Shown piece after piece: positions 15,939-25,232 of a DNA stretch of 64,000 bases. Each line of letters starts with the position of its first letter. Position 1 is the stretch's first letter. The DNA lies in contig NZ_JAEQAZ010000049.1 of the NCBI RefSeq assembly GCF_016654115.1, positions 1 through 64,000 on the forward strand, read 5' to 3'. The position numbers and the translations under genes are program-made. The notes below the pieces were generated by a model. The model was not told the origin of the DNA. It did no database searches and saw only the letters and a list, made by a program, of their open reading frames with translations. This stretch comes from Streptomyces sp. MBT53 (lineage in GTDB: Bacteria > Actinomycetota > Actinomycetes > Streptomycetales > Streptomycetaceae).

Positions 15939-17203
15939 GCAGGAACGTCCTCTCGGATCACTGCGGGTTCGGTGAGGTGCGCGCCGACATGGGAGGTCAA
16001 CTCCCAGTCGTTTCGGCCACGTTGCTCACGCCACACTGCGCGGATCGCGGCTCCGGCCAGGAGGACCTGGTAGAAGGGGCCGCCCACGACGAGCTTCAGA
16101 TAGTGGACGGCGCGGACGCGGAGTCCGTACTGCTTGCCGAAGTCGTGCAGTCCGACGACCTCGAAGACGAAGGTGACGGCGGCGGTGACCAGCGGCAGGA
16201 AGGTGAGGAAGGCGATGCCGACCGGCACGTCCAGGAAGAGCGCGACCGCCGCGTTGAGCGGGATGATGACCCCGGAGAAGGCCTGGAGGAAGGGTGTCAT
16301 CAGCGTGTAGCGGGCGAGCAACCGCTGCCCGAATCCCGGGAGTTGCTTCCAGTCCTTCTTCCGGTAGACCTGAAGGAAGCCCTGGTTCCAGCGAGTTCGC
16401 TGCTTGAGCAGCGACATCAGGGATCCCGGGGTCTCCTCCCGGGTCACCATGTCGGAGTCGTAGGCGACGACGACCTTTTTGCCGACACTGGACAGCCGGA
16501 CGCCCAAGTCGCAGTCCTCGGCGAGGCAGTTGGGGTCCCAGCCGTCGGCCTCCCGCAGGGTGTCGGTCCGTACGAAGACGGTGTTGCCGCCCAGCGGGAT
16601 GAACCCCTTCTGCGCGTGCAGATGCAGCCGGGAGCGGAACCAGAAGAAGTACTCCAGGCAGTTGCGCAGGCTGTACCAGCTGGAGTGGAAGTTGATGAGC
16701 TGGACGCCCCCTTGGACGACGTCCGCTCCCGTCGTCCGGAACGCGTGGTCGACATGGGCGAGCAGCTCCGGATGGACCTGGTCCTCGGCGTCGAAGACCC
16801 CGACGACATCGCCGCGGCAGTGCGGCAGCGCCGTGTTCATAGCCTTCGGTTTGTTCTTCTTCTCGTGCGTGTCGACGACGACGCGGACGCGCGGGTCGCG
16901 CTCGGCGGCACTGTGGGCCACCGCCGCGGTCTCGGGGTCGTCGTGCCCCACGATCACGATGATCTCGAAGTCGGTGTGCGTGGACTCCAGCAGGCGCTGG
17001 ATGGTGTGGTCCAGCACGGCCTGTTCGTGCCGGGCCGGCAGCAGCAACGAGAACGAGACGTGCTCGTCCCCGTCCGGACTGCTGAACCGGGTGGAGGCCA
17101 GCACCTCGGGCGTACGCCACGCGTGCATCTGCCACCACAGGGTGAAGGCGGCCATCCAGAACAGGGCAAGCGAAACAGCAGCGACGAATACGGACGTCAG
17201 CAC
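15935..17203 (-). CDS. Processive GT2 (cellulose/hyaluronan-synthase-like)
   Basis: 422-residue membrane GT2. One helix at 1-25 precedes the catalytic domain, with UDP-sugar Asp in ARHE...VGHDD, DAED at 138-141, the catalytic base in LAEDCDLG (E229, D230) and QRTRW at 268-272, the mark of processive synthases. About four helices follow from 288. It is shorter than bacterial CslA/BcsA and has no PilZ domain, so c-di-GMP control is not apparent. It is first gene of the four-gene operon; GTG start at 17203 behind a run of G. In Streptomyces, CslA works with the oxidase GlxA on a hyphal-tip glycan; this operon looks like a related but distinct system. Confidence 0.88.
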   Translation of the reverse strand: MLTSVFVAAVSLALFWMAAFTLWWQMHAWRTPEVLASTRFSSPDGDEHVSFSLLLPARHEQAVLDHTIQRLLESTHTDFEIIVIVGHDDPETAAVAHSAAERDPRVRVVVDTHEKKNKPKAMNTALPHCRGDVVGVFDAEDQVHPELLAHVDHAFRTTGADVVQGGVQLINFHSSWYSLRNCLEYFFWFRSRLHLHAQKGFIPLGGNTVFVRTDTLREADGWDPNCLAEDCDLGVRLSSVGKKVVVAYDSDMVTREETPGSLMSLLKQRTRWNQGFLQVYRKKDWKQLPGFGQRLLARYTLMTPFLQAFSGVIIPLNAAVALFLDVPVGIAFLTFLPLVTAAVTFVFEVVGLHDFGKQYGLRVRAVHYLKLVVGGPFYQVLLAGAAIRAVWREQRGRNDWELTSHVGAHLTEPAVIREDVPA

Positions 17204-17333
17204 AGCAGATCCCCCCAGATCCCAATCCCCCCGGCGCGACGGTGAGTTACCTCCGTCGCGTCACGGGGCCGAGACTATGGGCGGTCTGTGAAGCGGACAG
17301 GTGATTTCAGTGAAGAGCGTGTTTCCTCACAAT

Positions 17334-17368
17334 GCGACCCGCGAATGAGCATTTCGCTCACTGGTCGC
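17334..17368. terminator. Stem-loop downstream of the DUF255 gene
   Basis: Interrupted inverted repeat: outer arms GCGACC / GGTCGC and inner arms TGAGC / GCTCA around ATTTC. It lies between the DUF255 stop and the promoter region of the glycan operon, so it may end the first or regulate the second. Confidence 0.4.
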
Positions 17369-17395
17369 GTTTGGGATGGTTACGACTCTGTCGTT

Positions 17396-19432
17396 TCACC
17401 TGCTCAGCGCGGTGCGCAACTGTTCGAGGTCGGTCGTCGGCGCGTCACAGGTGAAGTTACGGCAGACATACGCGGCCGGTTCACCACCCACCAGTGGCCG
17501 GTTCGCGAGCAACGGCAGCTCCTCACTCTCCGCGACCCCGAAGGCGACCACCGCACCGGGCGCGGTCCCCAGAAGCGCCGTACGGTGCAGGGCCTTTGCC
17601 CCTTCGTCGTCGAACGAGGTCGCTACGACGGCGACCTCGCGCGGCCCGTCGAGATACGCCTCGGCGACCGCGAGCCCCCACCCGATGAAGCGGGGAACGC
17701 GCGGCCCGAGCGCCTTCACGACCCCCAACGCCCGCTCGGCGGCGCCGCGATGCGGCTCGGCGCCGGTCTGGGCCGCATAGCTCAGCAGCGCACCGGCGGC
17801 TGCGGTCCAGCCGGACGGGGTGGCGTTGTCGGTCGGATCCTGCGGCCGGCGGATGAGCCGCTCGGCGTCGGCGGCGGTGTCGTAGAGCGCCCCCGACTCG
17901 TCCACGAACCCGGCGAGCACATGGTCGAGCAGGAACCCGGCGAACTCCAGCCACACCCCCTCCCCCGTGACCGACGCCAGCGCGAGGAAGCCCTCCGCGA
18001 CATCGGCGTAGTCCTCCAACACCCCCGCGTTCGCGCCGACTTGCCCGTCCTTGCTGGTGCGGGCCAGCTTGGCGTGCTCGTCGAGATGCAGCCGTACGAG
18101 GAGATCGGCGGCGGAGACGGCCGCCTCGACCAGGTCGGGCCGGTCGAAGTAGGCCCCGGTCTCGGCGAGCGCGGCGACGGCGAGACCGTTCCAGGCGGCG
18201 ACGACCTTGTCGTCACGGCCGGGGGCGGGACGCCGCGAACGGGCCGCGAGGAGACGGCTCTTGACCGACTCGATCCTCTCGGCGTCGAAGACCCCTTCGC
18301 TCTGGGGCAGTTGGAGAACGGACTGCCCCTCCTCGAACGTCCCCTCGTCCGTCACACCGAAGTACTGCGCGGCGAGCTCCGCGTCCGCCTCGCCGAGCAC
18401 GTCGACGAGCTGCTCGGGCGTCCAGACGTAGTAGGCGCCCTCGACGTGCTTGCCGCTCCCGGTCCCGTCGTCACTGTCGGCGTCGAGCGCGGAGGCGAAC
18501 CCGCCCTCGTCGGTGCGGAGTTCACGCACCATGAAGTCGGCGGTCTCCACGGCGACCCGGCGGGCCAGCTCGGACCCGGTGCTGCGCCACAGGTGCGCGT
18601 ACACGCGACAGAGCAGGGCGTTGTCGTAGAGCATCTTCTCGAAGTGCGGCACCACCCACTCCCGGTCCACGGAATACCGCGCGAACCCGCCCCCGAGCTG
18701 GTCGTAGATGCCGCCGCGAGCCATCCGCTCACAGGTGTCCTGCGCCATCTCCAGGGCGCCCTCGGATCCGGTGCGGGCGTGATGCCGCAGCAGGAACTCA
18801 ATGACCATGGACGGCGGGAACTTGGGCGCACCGCCGAATCCGCCGCGCTGCGGGTCGTACTCACGGGTGAGCCCCAGCAGCGCCTGGGACAGCTCCTCCT
18901 TGCCGGGGGCCTCGGTGCCGCCGTAGTCGATCTGCCGCTGGGACAGATCCCGCGTGATCTTCCCGGCGACCTCGGCGACCTCGTCCCGCCGGTCGGTCCA
19001 GGCGCTGCGCACCCCTTCGAGCACCTGCCGGAAGGAGGGCATGCCGTGGCGGGGCGCGGGCGGGAAGTAGGTGCCGAAGTAGAAGGGTTCGGCGTCCGGG
19101 GTGAGAAACACGGTCATGGGCCAGCCGCCCTGACCGGTGGCCGCCTGCACGGCTTCCATGTAGACGGCGTCGACGTCGGGGCGCTCTTCGCGGTCGACCT
19201 TGATGCTGACGAAGTGCGCGTTGAGGTAGTCGGCGGTGGGGTGGTCCTCGAAGGACTCGTGGGCCATGACGTGGCACCAGTGGCAACTGCTGTAACCGAC
19301 ACTCAGCAGAACCGGTTTGTTCGCCCTCCTGGCCTCGTCGAACGCCTCTTCCGACCAGGGCCACCAGTCGACGGGGTTGTCGGCGTGCTGAAGCAGATAG
19401 GGGGAGGTCTCATGGGCCAGTCGGTTCGGCAT
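17396..19432 (-). CDS. DUF255 / thioredoxin-domain protein (YyaL/SPATA20-like)
   Basis: 678-residue cytoplasmic protein. The N-terminal thioredoxin-like domain holds CHWC at 50-53 in place of CxxC, after the family-typical NRLAHETSPYLLQHADNPVDW-type opening. The rest is an (alpha/alpha)6-barrel like that of N-acylglucosamine epimerases. The full family length is present. Function is not established for bacterial members; a redox role is usually assumed from the CHWC site. The start is ATG at 19432; the open frame upstream is a shadow of the divergent gene. It is transcribed towards the glycan operon but separated from it by 192 bases. Confidence 0.9.
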   Translation of the reverse strand: MPNRLAHETSPYLLQHADNPVDWWPWSEEAFDEARRANKPVLLSVGYSSCHWCHVMAHESFEDHPTADYLNAHFVSIKVDREERPDVDAVYMEAVQAATGQGGWPMTVFLTPDAEPFYFGTYFPPAPRHGMPSFRQVLEGVRSAWTDRRDEVAEVAGKITRDLSQRQIDYGGTEAPGKEELSQALLGLTREYDPQRGGFGGAPKFPPSMVIEFLLRHHARTGSEGALEMAQDTCERMARGGIYDQLGGGFARYSVDREWVVPHFEKMLYDNALLCRVYAHLWRSTGSELARRVAVETADFMVRELRTDEGGFASALDADSDDGTGSGKHVEGAYYVWTPEQLVDVLGEADAELAAQYFGVTDEGTFEEGQSVLQLPQSEGVFDAERIESVKSRLLAARSRRPAPGRDDKVVAAWNGLAVAALAETGAYFDRPDLVEAAVSAADLLVRLHLDEHAKLARTSKDGQVGANAGVLEDYADVAEGFLALASVTGEGVWLEFAGFLLDHVLAGFVDESGALYDTAADAERLIRRPQDPTDNATPSGWTAAAGALLSYAAQTGAEPHRGAAERALGVVKALGPRVPRFIGWGLAVAEAYLDGPREVAVVATSFDDEGAKALHRTALLGTAPGAVVAFGVAESEELPLLANRPLVGGEPAAYVCRNFTCDAPTTDLEQLRTALSR

Positions 19433-19579
19433 GGACCCATCGTGCCCGACCGGCGGCACAGGTCGTAGGACGGCCCGCAGCTTCCGCGCAGCGAACGGGT
19501 GATCGTCGCCCTCTCGCGCTCTCGCCTCCCCCGAAGGACACTCATAGGCCAGGGAGTTGCCGTCGGAGGGGGACGCGAC

Positions 19580-22500
19580 ATGCGGGACAGCCATCGGAGC
19601 GATGCCGAGAGGCTGTTGGCTCGGGCCGTGGAGGAGGAGGTGCGGCGTTCCGGCGGGCGCGTCGAGGGGCCGGTGCTGCTGGCGCGGTCCCGGGCCGCGC
19701 TGGACGCCATGGCGGAGACGGCGGCCGAGGAGTACGCGGCCTATACGGGCGCGCTCGACGAGGCGGCGGCCGGGCAGCTCACCTTCGGGCAGCGGTACGC
19801 CAGGGAGGGTGGCGGAACTCCCTTGCTGGTGGCGGGCGTTGCCGCCGTCGCGGCTGTCGTGGTCGACCTGACCCTCGGTACCGGCGCCGGTACCGCGCTC
19901 GGCGCCGGTGTGACCGTCGGTGTCGTCGGCGCGACGGCGACCGTCGTGAAGGTGACCGCCTCGCATCTGCCGGCCGCGCATCACCGGGCCGGTGCCGCCA
20001 ACCAGCCCGGCGGGCCCGAGCAGTTGCGGTTGCAGTGGCTGACCGCGCTGGAGGTGCGGGGCATCCGGCCGTTCCTGGACCAGCAGCGGGTGCTGGCCGC
20101 CTCCACCGGGCCGACGAAGAAGCCGGGGCCGCAACTGCGCGGTACGGACAAGAGCGCGGCGGCCCGCAGACGGAGTGTGCTGGAGCAGTCGTTCGGTCAA
20201 CTCCCGGAACCGGTGGGGGCGTTCGCCGGGCGCCGGGCGGAACTGGCCCGGATCCGGCAGCTGGTGCAGGCGGCCCGCGCGAGCACGGAGACCCGGCCGA
20301 CGGTGGTCGTCCTGCACGGCGCGCCCGGCTCGGGCCGCACCACCCTCGCGGTGCGCGCCGCGCACGATCTGCGCGACCAGTTCCGCGGTGCGTGCGTGGT
20401 GGATCTGCGCGGCGACAGCCCGGGCGAGTCCCCACTGCCCACCCGTGACGCCCTGCTGCATCTGCTGAACCGGCTCGGCGCGCCCCGCGAGCAACTCCTC
20501 TTCCGTGAACGCTCCTCCCCCGACCAACAGGTCAAGCGACTGGGCGAGTTGTACCACCAGCACCTGACCGGGCTCCCGGTGACGATCGTCCTGGACGACG
20601 CCTCCGATCCCGGGCAGGTGGCCACGCTGGTCCCCGAGCGGTCCGACAGCCTGGTCGTGGTGACCGCCCGCAAGCCGCTCGATCTACCCGCCGAACTGGC
20701 CGCCTGGGTGCACCAGTTGCCGGTGGACGCGCTCGACGCGGCGGGCGCGGAGGAACTGCTCGGCGCCGTGGCGCAGGACGGTTCGGGGCCCTACGACGCC
20801 GAATCGGACGAGCGGATCAGGGAGTTGTGCGGCGGGCTGCCGCTGGCGCTGCGGATCGCGGGCTCGTCGCTCGGCCCGCGCTCGCCCCGCCAACTGGCCA
20901 CGGACCTCGGCGCGTACGGCCCGGTCGAGCCGGTCGAACGGTCTCTGTGGCTGCGCTACACGGACCAGTCCGACCCGGCCCGCACCCTGCTGCGCCGGCT
21001 GGCCCTCGCCGGCCGGGCCTCGCTCGGCGCCGCCGCGGCCGCCGCCCTGCTGGCCACGGACGAGACGGAGGCCACCCGCCATCTGGTGGCCCTGTCCCGC
21101 GCGGGCCTCATCGACCATGTCCGCGGCACCCGTTACCGACTGCACGACCTGGTCCGTGCCTTCGCCCAGGCCCGCCTCCTCGACGAGGAGGAGTCCTCGG
21201 AACGAACGGCGGCGCAGGAACGGCTGATCGTGAACTACGCCGAACTCGCCGACTCCGTACTGCGGTTGGTCGACGGCAACATGTCGACGCGCTCGGACCG
21301 CTTCGGCCCGCACGGCTTCACCTCGCTCGACGAGGCACTGCGCTGGCTGGACGACGAGTCCAGCTTCATCACCTCGACGCTGCGGCACGCGGAGGGCGTC
21401 GACCAGGGCGCCGTACTCAATCTGCTCGGCGCGCTGTGCGACTACTGCCTGCTGCGCGGCGACCTCTACCGGCTGGGCGAGATCAGCGAGTTGGCGCAGG
21501 CCGTCGACCAGGGGCTGCTCGTCCGCTCCGTGCAGTGGCGCACCGGCATCGCGGCCCGGCAGCTCGGCGAACTCGACAAGGCGCGCACCACCCTCACCTC
21601 CGTCGTCGACCTCTACATGGAGGCCCACCACGACGCGGGCGCCGCGCGCGCCCTCTGCTCCCTCGGCATCACCCTCCACCACCAGGGCAACCTCACCGAG
21701 GCGGCGACGCGACTGCGCGAGGCCCTCGACCTCCAGGCCGCCCCACAACTGGCCACCGACCGCGCCTGGACCATGCACGCCCTGGCCGCCGTCGAGCGCG
21801 ACCGCGCCCGACTCCCCGAAGCCATGAGGCTGTTGACCGATTCCCTGGTCCTGCACCGCGCAGGCGAGTCCGTGCACGGCGAGGCCTGGGCCCACTTCCA
21901 GCTCGGCCAACTCGGCCTGCGCATGGGCGACATCCCCCGCGCCGAGCACGAACTGACCACCGCCCTCGGCCTCTACGGCCGTACCCGCGACGCCCGCGGC
22001 GAGGCCTGGGCGCTGACCCAGCTGGCCCGCGCCCGGCTGGTGGCCGGCGATCCCTCCCCGGCGGTGGACGGCCTGCGCACGGCGGCCTCCCGGCACCGCG
22101 ACAACGAGGACGCCCGCGGCGAGGCCTGGACGGTCTACTACCTCGGCCAGGCCCTGGAGGAGACCGGCAACCTGAACCTGGCGGTACGCGAGCTGGAACG
22201 CTCCCGCACCATGTTCTCCCGTATGCGGGACGTCTACGGCCTGGCCTGCGCCCGGCACCACTCGGCCCGCGTCACCCGCGACCAGCGCGCCGCCCAGACG
22301 GGTTCGCTGCGCAACTCCGGCTTCGCCCGCCAGCTCCTCGTCGACGCCCGCGCCGACTTCCAGCGCATCGGCGTCGCCCACGGCGAGGCGTGGACCTGCC
22401 TGGAACTCGCGGTGGTCGACGCGGGCAACGCCCGTACCGCCCAGGCACTGACCCTGTGCGACGAGGCGCTCGGCCTGTTCACCTCGTACGGCGACCACCG

Positions 22501-22783
22501 CGGCGAGGACTGGGCCCGCTTCCTGCGCTCCACGCTCCTGCCGTACGCGGCCCCCGGCGGCGTCGAGGTCGGCACGGCGGTCGCCCAGGAGGAACTGGCG
22601 CAGCTCGCCCGCACCCGCCACCCCTACCGCGACGAGAAACTCGACGACTACGTGGAGGCGTACCAGCTGCTGCTGGAGCGGGGCGTGAACCTGGAGGCGG
22701 GCTGGCAGGCGTGGCGGCTGGGCATGGTGCCGAGCCGACACGCCCGTGAGGTGATGGGGGTGGCGGTGCCGGAACGGCCCTGA
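19580..22783 (+). CDS. STAND-type NTPase with N-terminal membrane hairpin and C-terminal TPRs
   Basis: 1067-residue protein laid out like AfsR-type STAND regulators but without a DNA-binding domain. The N-terminal helical segment is followed by a hydrophobic, Gly/Ala-rich hairpin at about 80-126, likely membrane-associated. An NB-ARC-like NTPase domain starts near 215, with P-loop GAPGSGRTT at 247-255 and Walker B-like VTIVLDDAS. A winged-helix region with RYRLHDLVRAFA follows, then TPR repeats, several carrying the phrase GEAW (GEAWAHFQLG, GEAWALTQLA, GEAWTVYYLG). The P-loop lysine is replaced by Arg (R253). The start is ATG at 19580 behind GGAGGGGGA. Role unknown; signal-dependent assembly is typical of STAND proteins. 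Confidence 0.8.
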   Translation: MRDSHRSDAERLLARAVEEEVRRSGGRVEGPVLLARSRAALDAMAETAAEEYAAYTGALDEAAAGQLTFGQRYAREGGGTPLLVAGVAAVAAVVVDLTLGTGAGTALGAGVTVGVVGATATVVKVTASHLPAAHHRAGAANQPGGPEQLRLQWLTALEVRGIRPFLDQQRVLAASTGPTKKPGPQLRGTDKSAAARRRSVLEQSFGQLPEPVGAFAGRRAELARIRQLVQAARASTETRPTVVVLHGAPGSGRTTLAVRAAHDLRDQFRGACVVDLRGDSPGESPLPTRDALLHLLNRLGAPREQLLFRERSSPDQQVKRLGELYHQHLTGLPVTIVLDDASDPGQVATLVPERSDSLVVVTARKPLDLPAELAAWVHQLPVDALDAAGAEELLGAVAQDGSGPYDAESDERIRELCGGLPLALRIAGSSLGPRSPRQLATDLGAYGPVEPVERSLWLRYTDQSDPARTLLRRLALAGRASLGAAAAAALLATDETEATRHLVALSRAGLIDHVRGTRYRLHDLVRAFAQARLLDEEESSERTAAQERLIVNYAELADSVLRLVDGNMSTRSDRFGPHGFTSLDEALRWLDDESSFITSTLRHAEGVDQGAVLNLLGALCDYCLLRGDLYRLGEISELAQAVDQGLLVRSVQWRTGIAARQLGELDKARTTLTSVVDLYMEAHHDAGAARALCSLGITLHHQGNLTEAATRLREALDLQAAPQLATDRAWTMHALAAVERDRARLPEAMRLLTDSLVLHRAGESVHGEAWAHFQLGQLGLRMGDIPRAEHELTTALGLYGRTRDARGEAWALTQLARARLVAGDPSPAVDGLRTAASRHRDNEDARGEAWTVYYLGQALEETGNLNLAVRELERSRTMFSRMRDVYGLACARHHSARVTRDQRAAQTGSLRNSGFARQLLVDARADFQRIGVAHGEAWTCLELAVVDAGNARTAQALTLCDEALGLFTSYGDHRGEDWARFLRSTLLPYAAPGGVEVGTAVAQEELAQLARTRHPYRDEKLDDYVEAYQLLLERGVNLEAGWQAWRLGMVPSRHAREVMGVAVPERP

Positions 22784-22807
22784 GCACCCCCGCGCGGGCC
22801 CGCCCGG

Positions 22808-23044
22808 TCAGCCCTGCTTGGCCTTGGGCTCGGCCGGGACGGCCTCGGACTCCGCCTTCGGGTCCGGGGCCTCCTTGAAGTCGACCTTGTTCATCTGCTT
22901 GCTCATGGACTTCATCAGTCCCCATACGGCCAGGGCCATCACCGCGAAGACGATGAAACCGAGGACGCCGGGGGTGACCTTGTTCTCGTCGACCTCGGCG
23001 AGGGGGACCAGGTGCGTCATTGCCAGGGCTGCGCTTGAGCTCAT
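22808..23044 (-). CDS. Small single-span membrane protein downstream of mca
   Basis: 78-residue protein with one transmembrane helix (VLGFIVFAVMALAVWGLM) and a Lys/Glu-rich cytoplasmic tail. The start is taken as ATG at 23044, 1 base after the mca stop and without a ribosome site, so it depends on translation of mca; ATG at 23020 is the other choice. I know no function. A small membrane protein beside mca is, from memory, usual in Streptomyces. Confidence 0.75.
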   Translation of the reverse strand: MSSSAALAMTHLVPLAEVDENKVTPGVLGFIVFAVMALAVWGLMKSMSKQMNKVDFKEAPDPKAESEAVPAEPKAKQG

Positions 23045-23045
23045 A

Positions 23046-23930
23046 TCAGGCATTGTCGCGGATGCCCGCAAAGAGGTCGTCCTCGGGGAGGGAGGTATCG
23101 ACCAGAGACTTCGCGAGCTCGTACTCCTCGGTCGGCCAGACCTCCTTCTGGATCTCCATCGGGACCCGGAACCAGCCGCCGTCGGGGTCGATCTGCGTGG
23201 CGTGCGCGAGCAGCGCCTTGTCGCGGATCTCGAAGAACTCGGCGCACGGGATGTGCGTGGTGAGCGTGCGGTCCCGCATCTGGCCGGACTCGTCCCAGCG
23301 CTTGAGCCAGTCCCCGTACGGCGACTCCAGGCCCCGGTCGAGCAGCGCCTTGTGCAGTGCCTCGGTGCGCTGCCGGTTGAAGCCCTGGTTGTAGTACAGC
23401 TTCCGCGGCTGGTACGCCGGGCCGTACTCCGACTCCGGGTACTTCTCGGTGTCCGCCGCGCCCTCGAACGCCACCATCGAGATCTTGTGGGTCATGATGT
23501 GGTCGGGGTGCGGGTAGCCGCCGTTCTCGTCGTAGGTGGTGATCACCTGCGGACGGAAGGTGCGGATCTGCTTCACCAGCTCGCCGGCCGCCTTGTCGAC
23601 GTCCTCCAGCGCGAAGCAGCCCTCGGGCAGCGGGGGCAGCGGGTCGCCCTCGGGCAGCCCCGAGTCGACGAAGCCGAGCCACTCCTGCTTGATGCCGAGG
23701 ATGTCGCGGGCCTCGTCCATCTCCTTCTTGCGTACCTCGTGGATGTGCTCCTCGATGTACTTGTCGCCCTGGAGCTTCGGATTGAGGATGGAGCCGCGCT
23801 CCCCGCCCGTGCAGGTCACGACCAGCACGTCCACCCCCTCGGACACGTACTTCGCCATGGTGGCCGCGCCCTTGCTCGACTCGTCGTCGGGGTGCGCGTG
23901 GACGGCCATCAGTCGCAGCTGGTCAGTCAA
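23046..23930 (-). CDS. mca: Mycothiol S-conjugate amidase
   Basis: 294-residue zinc amidase of the MshB/Mca (LmbE-like) family. It cleaves mycothiol S-conjugates so that toxins leave the cell as mercapturates, a detoxification step specific to actinobacteria. Zinc ligands are visible in AHPDDES near residue 12 and YPHPDHI in the middle. Its length and the motif TCTGGERG near 40 favour Mca over MshB. The start is TTG at 23930 with GAGGAT ahead. It is followed directly by a small membrane protein gene and faces the divergent DUF4307 gene. Confidence 0.93.
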   Translation of the reverse strand: MTDQLRLMAVHAHPDDESSKGAATMAKYVSEGVDVLVVTCTGGERGSILNPKLQGDKYIEEHIHEVRKKEMDEARDILGIKQEWLGFVDSGLPEGDPLPPLPEGCFALEDVDKAAGELVKQIRTFRPQVITTYDENGGYPHPDHIMTHKISMVAFEGAADTEKYPESEYGPAYQPRKLYYNQGFNRQRTEALHKALLDRGLESPYGDWLKRWDESGQMRDRTLTTHIPCAEFFEIRDKALLAHATQIDPDGGWFRVPMEIQKEVWPTEEYELAKSLVDTSLPEDDLFAGIRDNA

Positions 23931-24079
23931 GACTCAATCCTCAGTAAGTCGGCGCCCCGGTGTCCTGGGGTGCAATCGGCGCTTCTATAGTGACCGAATC
24001 CGGGGGCGAATAATTCCGGGGGCTGGTTTCGGGGCCCTTGAACCATCGAGCCCTTGAGCCCCTTGCCGGGAGGACGATC

Positions 24080-24478
24080 ATGAGTACGGCGAGTACGCGA
24101 CTGCCCGAGGGCCGCTACGGCAACTCGTCGGACGAGCGTGCCGACCACAAGCTCAAGATCGCCGGTGCCGTCCTCGCGGCGGCCCTGCTCGTCCTCGTCG
24201 GGTACTTCGCCTACCACTATGTCGTCGAGGCCAAGATCAGCGCCGAAGTGATCACCTTCCAGGCCTCGGGCAACGAGGTCAAGGTGCATCTGGAGGTCCA
24301 CAAGGACTCGGGCACCAGCGGCTACTGCACCCTGCGCTCGCAGGCCGCCGACCAGTCCGAGGTGGGCCGGGCCGACTTCCACTTCGGCGGCTCCGCGACC
24401 CGCATCGACAAGGTCGTCACCCTGCGCACGACGGCCCGGGGCACCACGGCCGAGCTGCTGGGCTGCCACTCCGACTGA
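24080..24478 (+). CDS. DUF4307 membrane protein
   Basis: 132-residue protein with a short cytoplasmic N-terminus, one helix at about 32-52 (AGAVLAAALLVLVGYFAYHYV), and an extracellular beta-rich domain containing two Cys that could pair. This fits the actinobacterial DUF4307 family, whose function is unknown. The start is ATG at 24080 behind GGGAGGA. It lies between divergent mca and greA, a conserved arrangement in Streptomyces as far as I recall. Confidence 0.82.
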   Translation: MSTASTRLPEGRYGNSSDERADHKLKIAGAVLAAALLVLVGYFAYHYVVEAKISAEVITFQASGNEVKVHLEVHKDSGTSGYCTLRSQAADQSEVGRADFHFGGSATRIDKVVTLRTTARGTTAELLGCHSD

Positions 24479-24646
24479 CGTCACCCTCGTTGTGTAGGCG
24501 TTGACCTGCGTTGACGTATTTCTGACGGCTTATGTCCTCCCCTTGGCGCCGTTGAATTGTTAGGCTCGTGGTTTCGCCCTTCCATGAAGGAACATTCTTC
24601 TGGGTAGGGCGATGCTTTGTATTCCCAGTACCTACGAGGAGCACCT

Positions 24647-25147
24647 GTGACCCAGACCAGCGAAGACGTCACCTGGCTTACGCAGGAGGCGTACACCAAG
24701 CTCAAGGAAGAGCTGGCGTACCTGTCTGGTCCCGCGCGCGAGGAAGTCACCGCGAAGATCGCGGCTGCTCGCGAGGAGGGCGACCTGCGCGAGAACGGCG
24801 GGTACCACGCGGCCAAGGAGGAGCAGGGCAAGCAGGAGCTCCGCATCCGCCAGCTGGTCCAGCTCCTGGAGAAGGCCAAGGTCGGCGAGGCCCCGGCGTC
24901 GGCGGACGGCGCGGTCGCGCCCGGCATGGTCGTCACGATCGCGTTCGACGGCGACGAGGACGACACGATGACCTTCCTGCTCGCTTCGCGCGAGTACGCG
25001 AGCGCCGACATCGAGACCTACTCGCCGCAGTCCCCGCTGGGCTCCGGCGTGCTCGGCCACAAGGTCGGCCAGGAAGCGCGGTACGAGCTGCCCAACGGCA
25101 AGAAGGCCTCGGTGACGATCCTCAAGGCCGAGCCGTACAACGGCTGA
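24647..25147 (+). CDS. greA: Transcription elongation factor GreA
   Basis: 166-residue transcript-cleavage factor that rescues backtracked RNA polymerase. The N-terminal coiled coil (residues about 10-80) carries the actinobacterial-style LREEGDLRENGGYHAAKEEQ-type region with the tip acidic residues. The C-terminal FKBP-like domain has LGSGVLGHKVGQEARYELPNGKKASVTI. The start is GTG at 24647 behind GAGGAG. It is expressed alone and followed by a strong stem-loop. Confidence 0.96.
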   Translation: MTQTSEDVTWLTQEAYTKLKEELAYLSGPAREEVTAKIAAAREEGDLRENGGYHAAKEEQGKQELRIRQLVQLLEKAKVGEAPASADGAVAPGMVVTIAFDGDEDDTMTFLLASREYASADIETYSPQSPLGSGVLGHKVGQEARYELPNGKKASVTILKAEPYNG

Positions 25148-25184
25148 CCGACCTGCGGGACTCCGAGGTTTCGCCTTCGACGAG

Positions 25185-25216
25185 CCCCCGGCTGCCTTGC
25201 GGCGCCGGGGGTTTCG
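25185..25216. terminator. Bidirectional terminator between greA and the ABC permease gene
   Basis: 8-bp stem CCCCCGGC / GCCGGGGG with an 11-base loop, followed by TTTCGT on the greA side. It separates two convergent genes. Confidence 0.8.
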
Positions 25217-25232
25217 TCGTCCCGGTCTCTCC

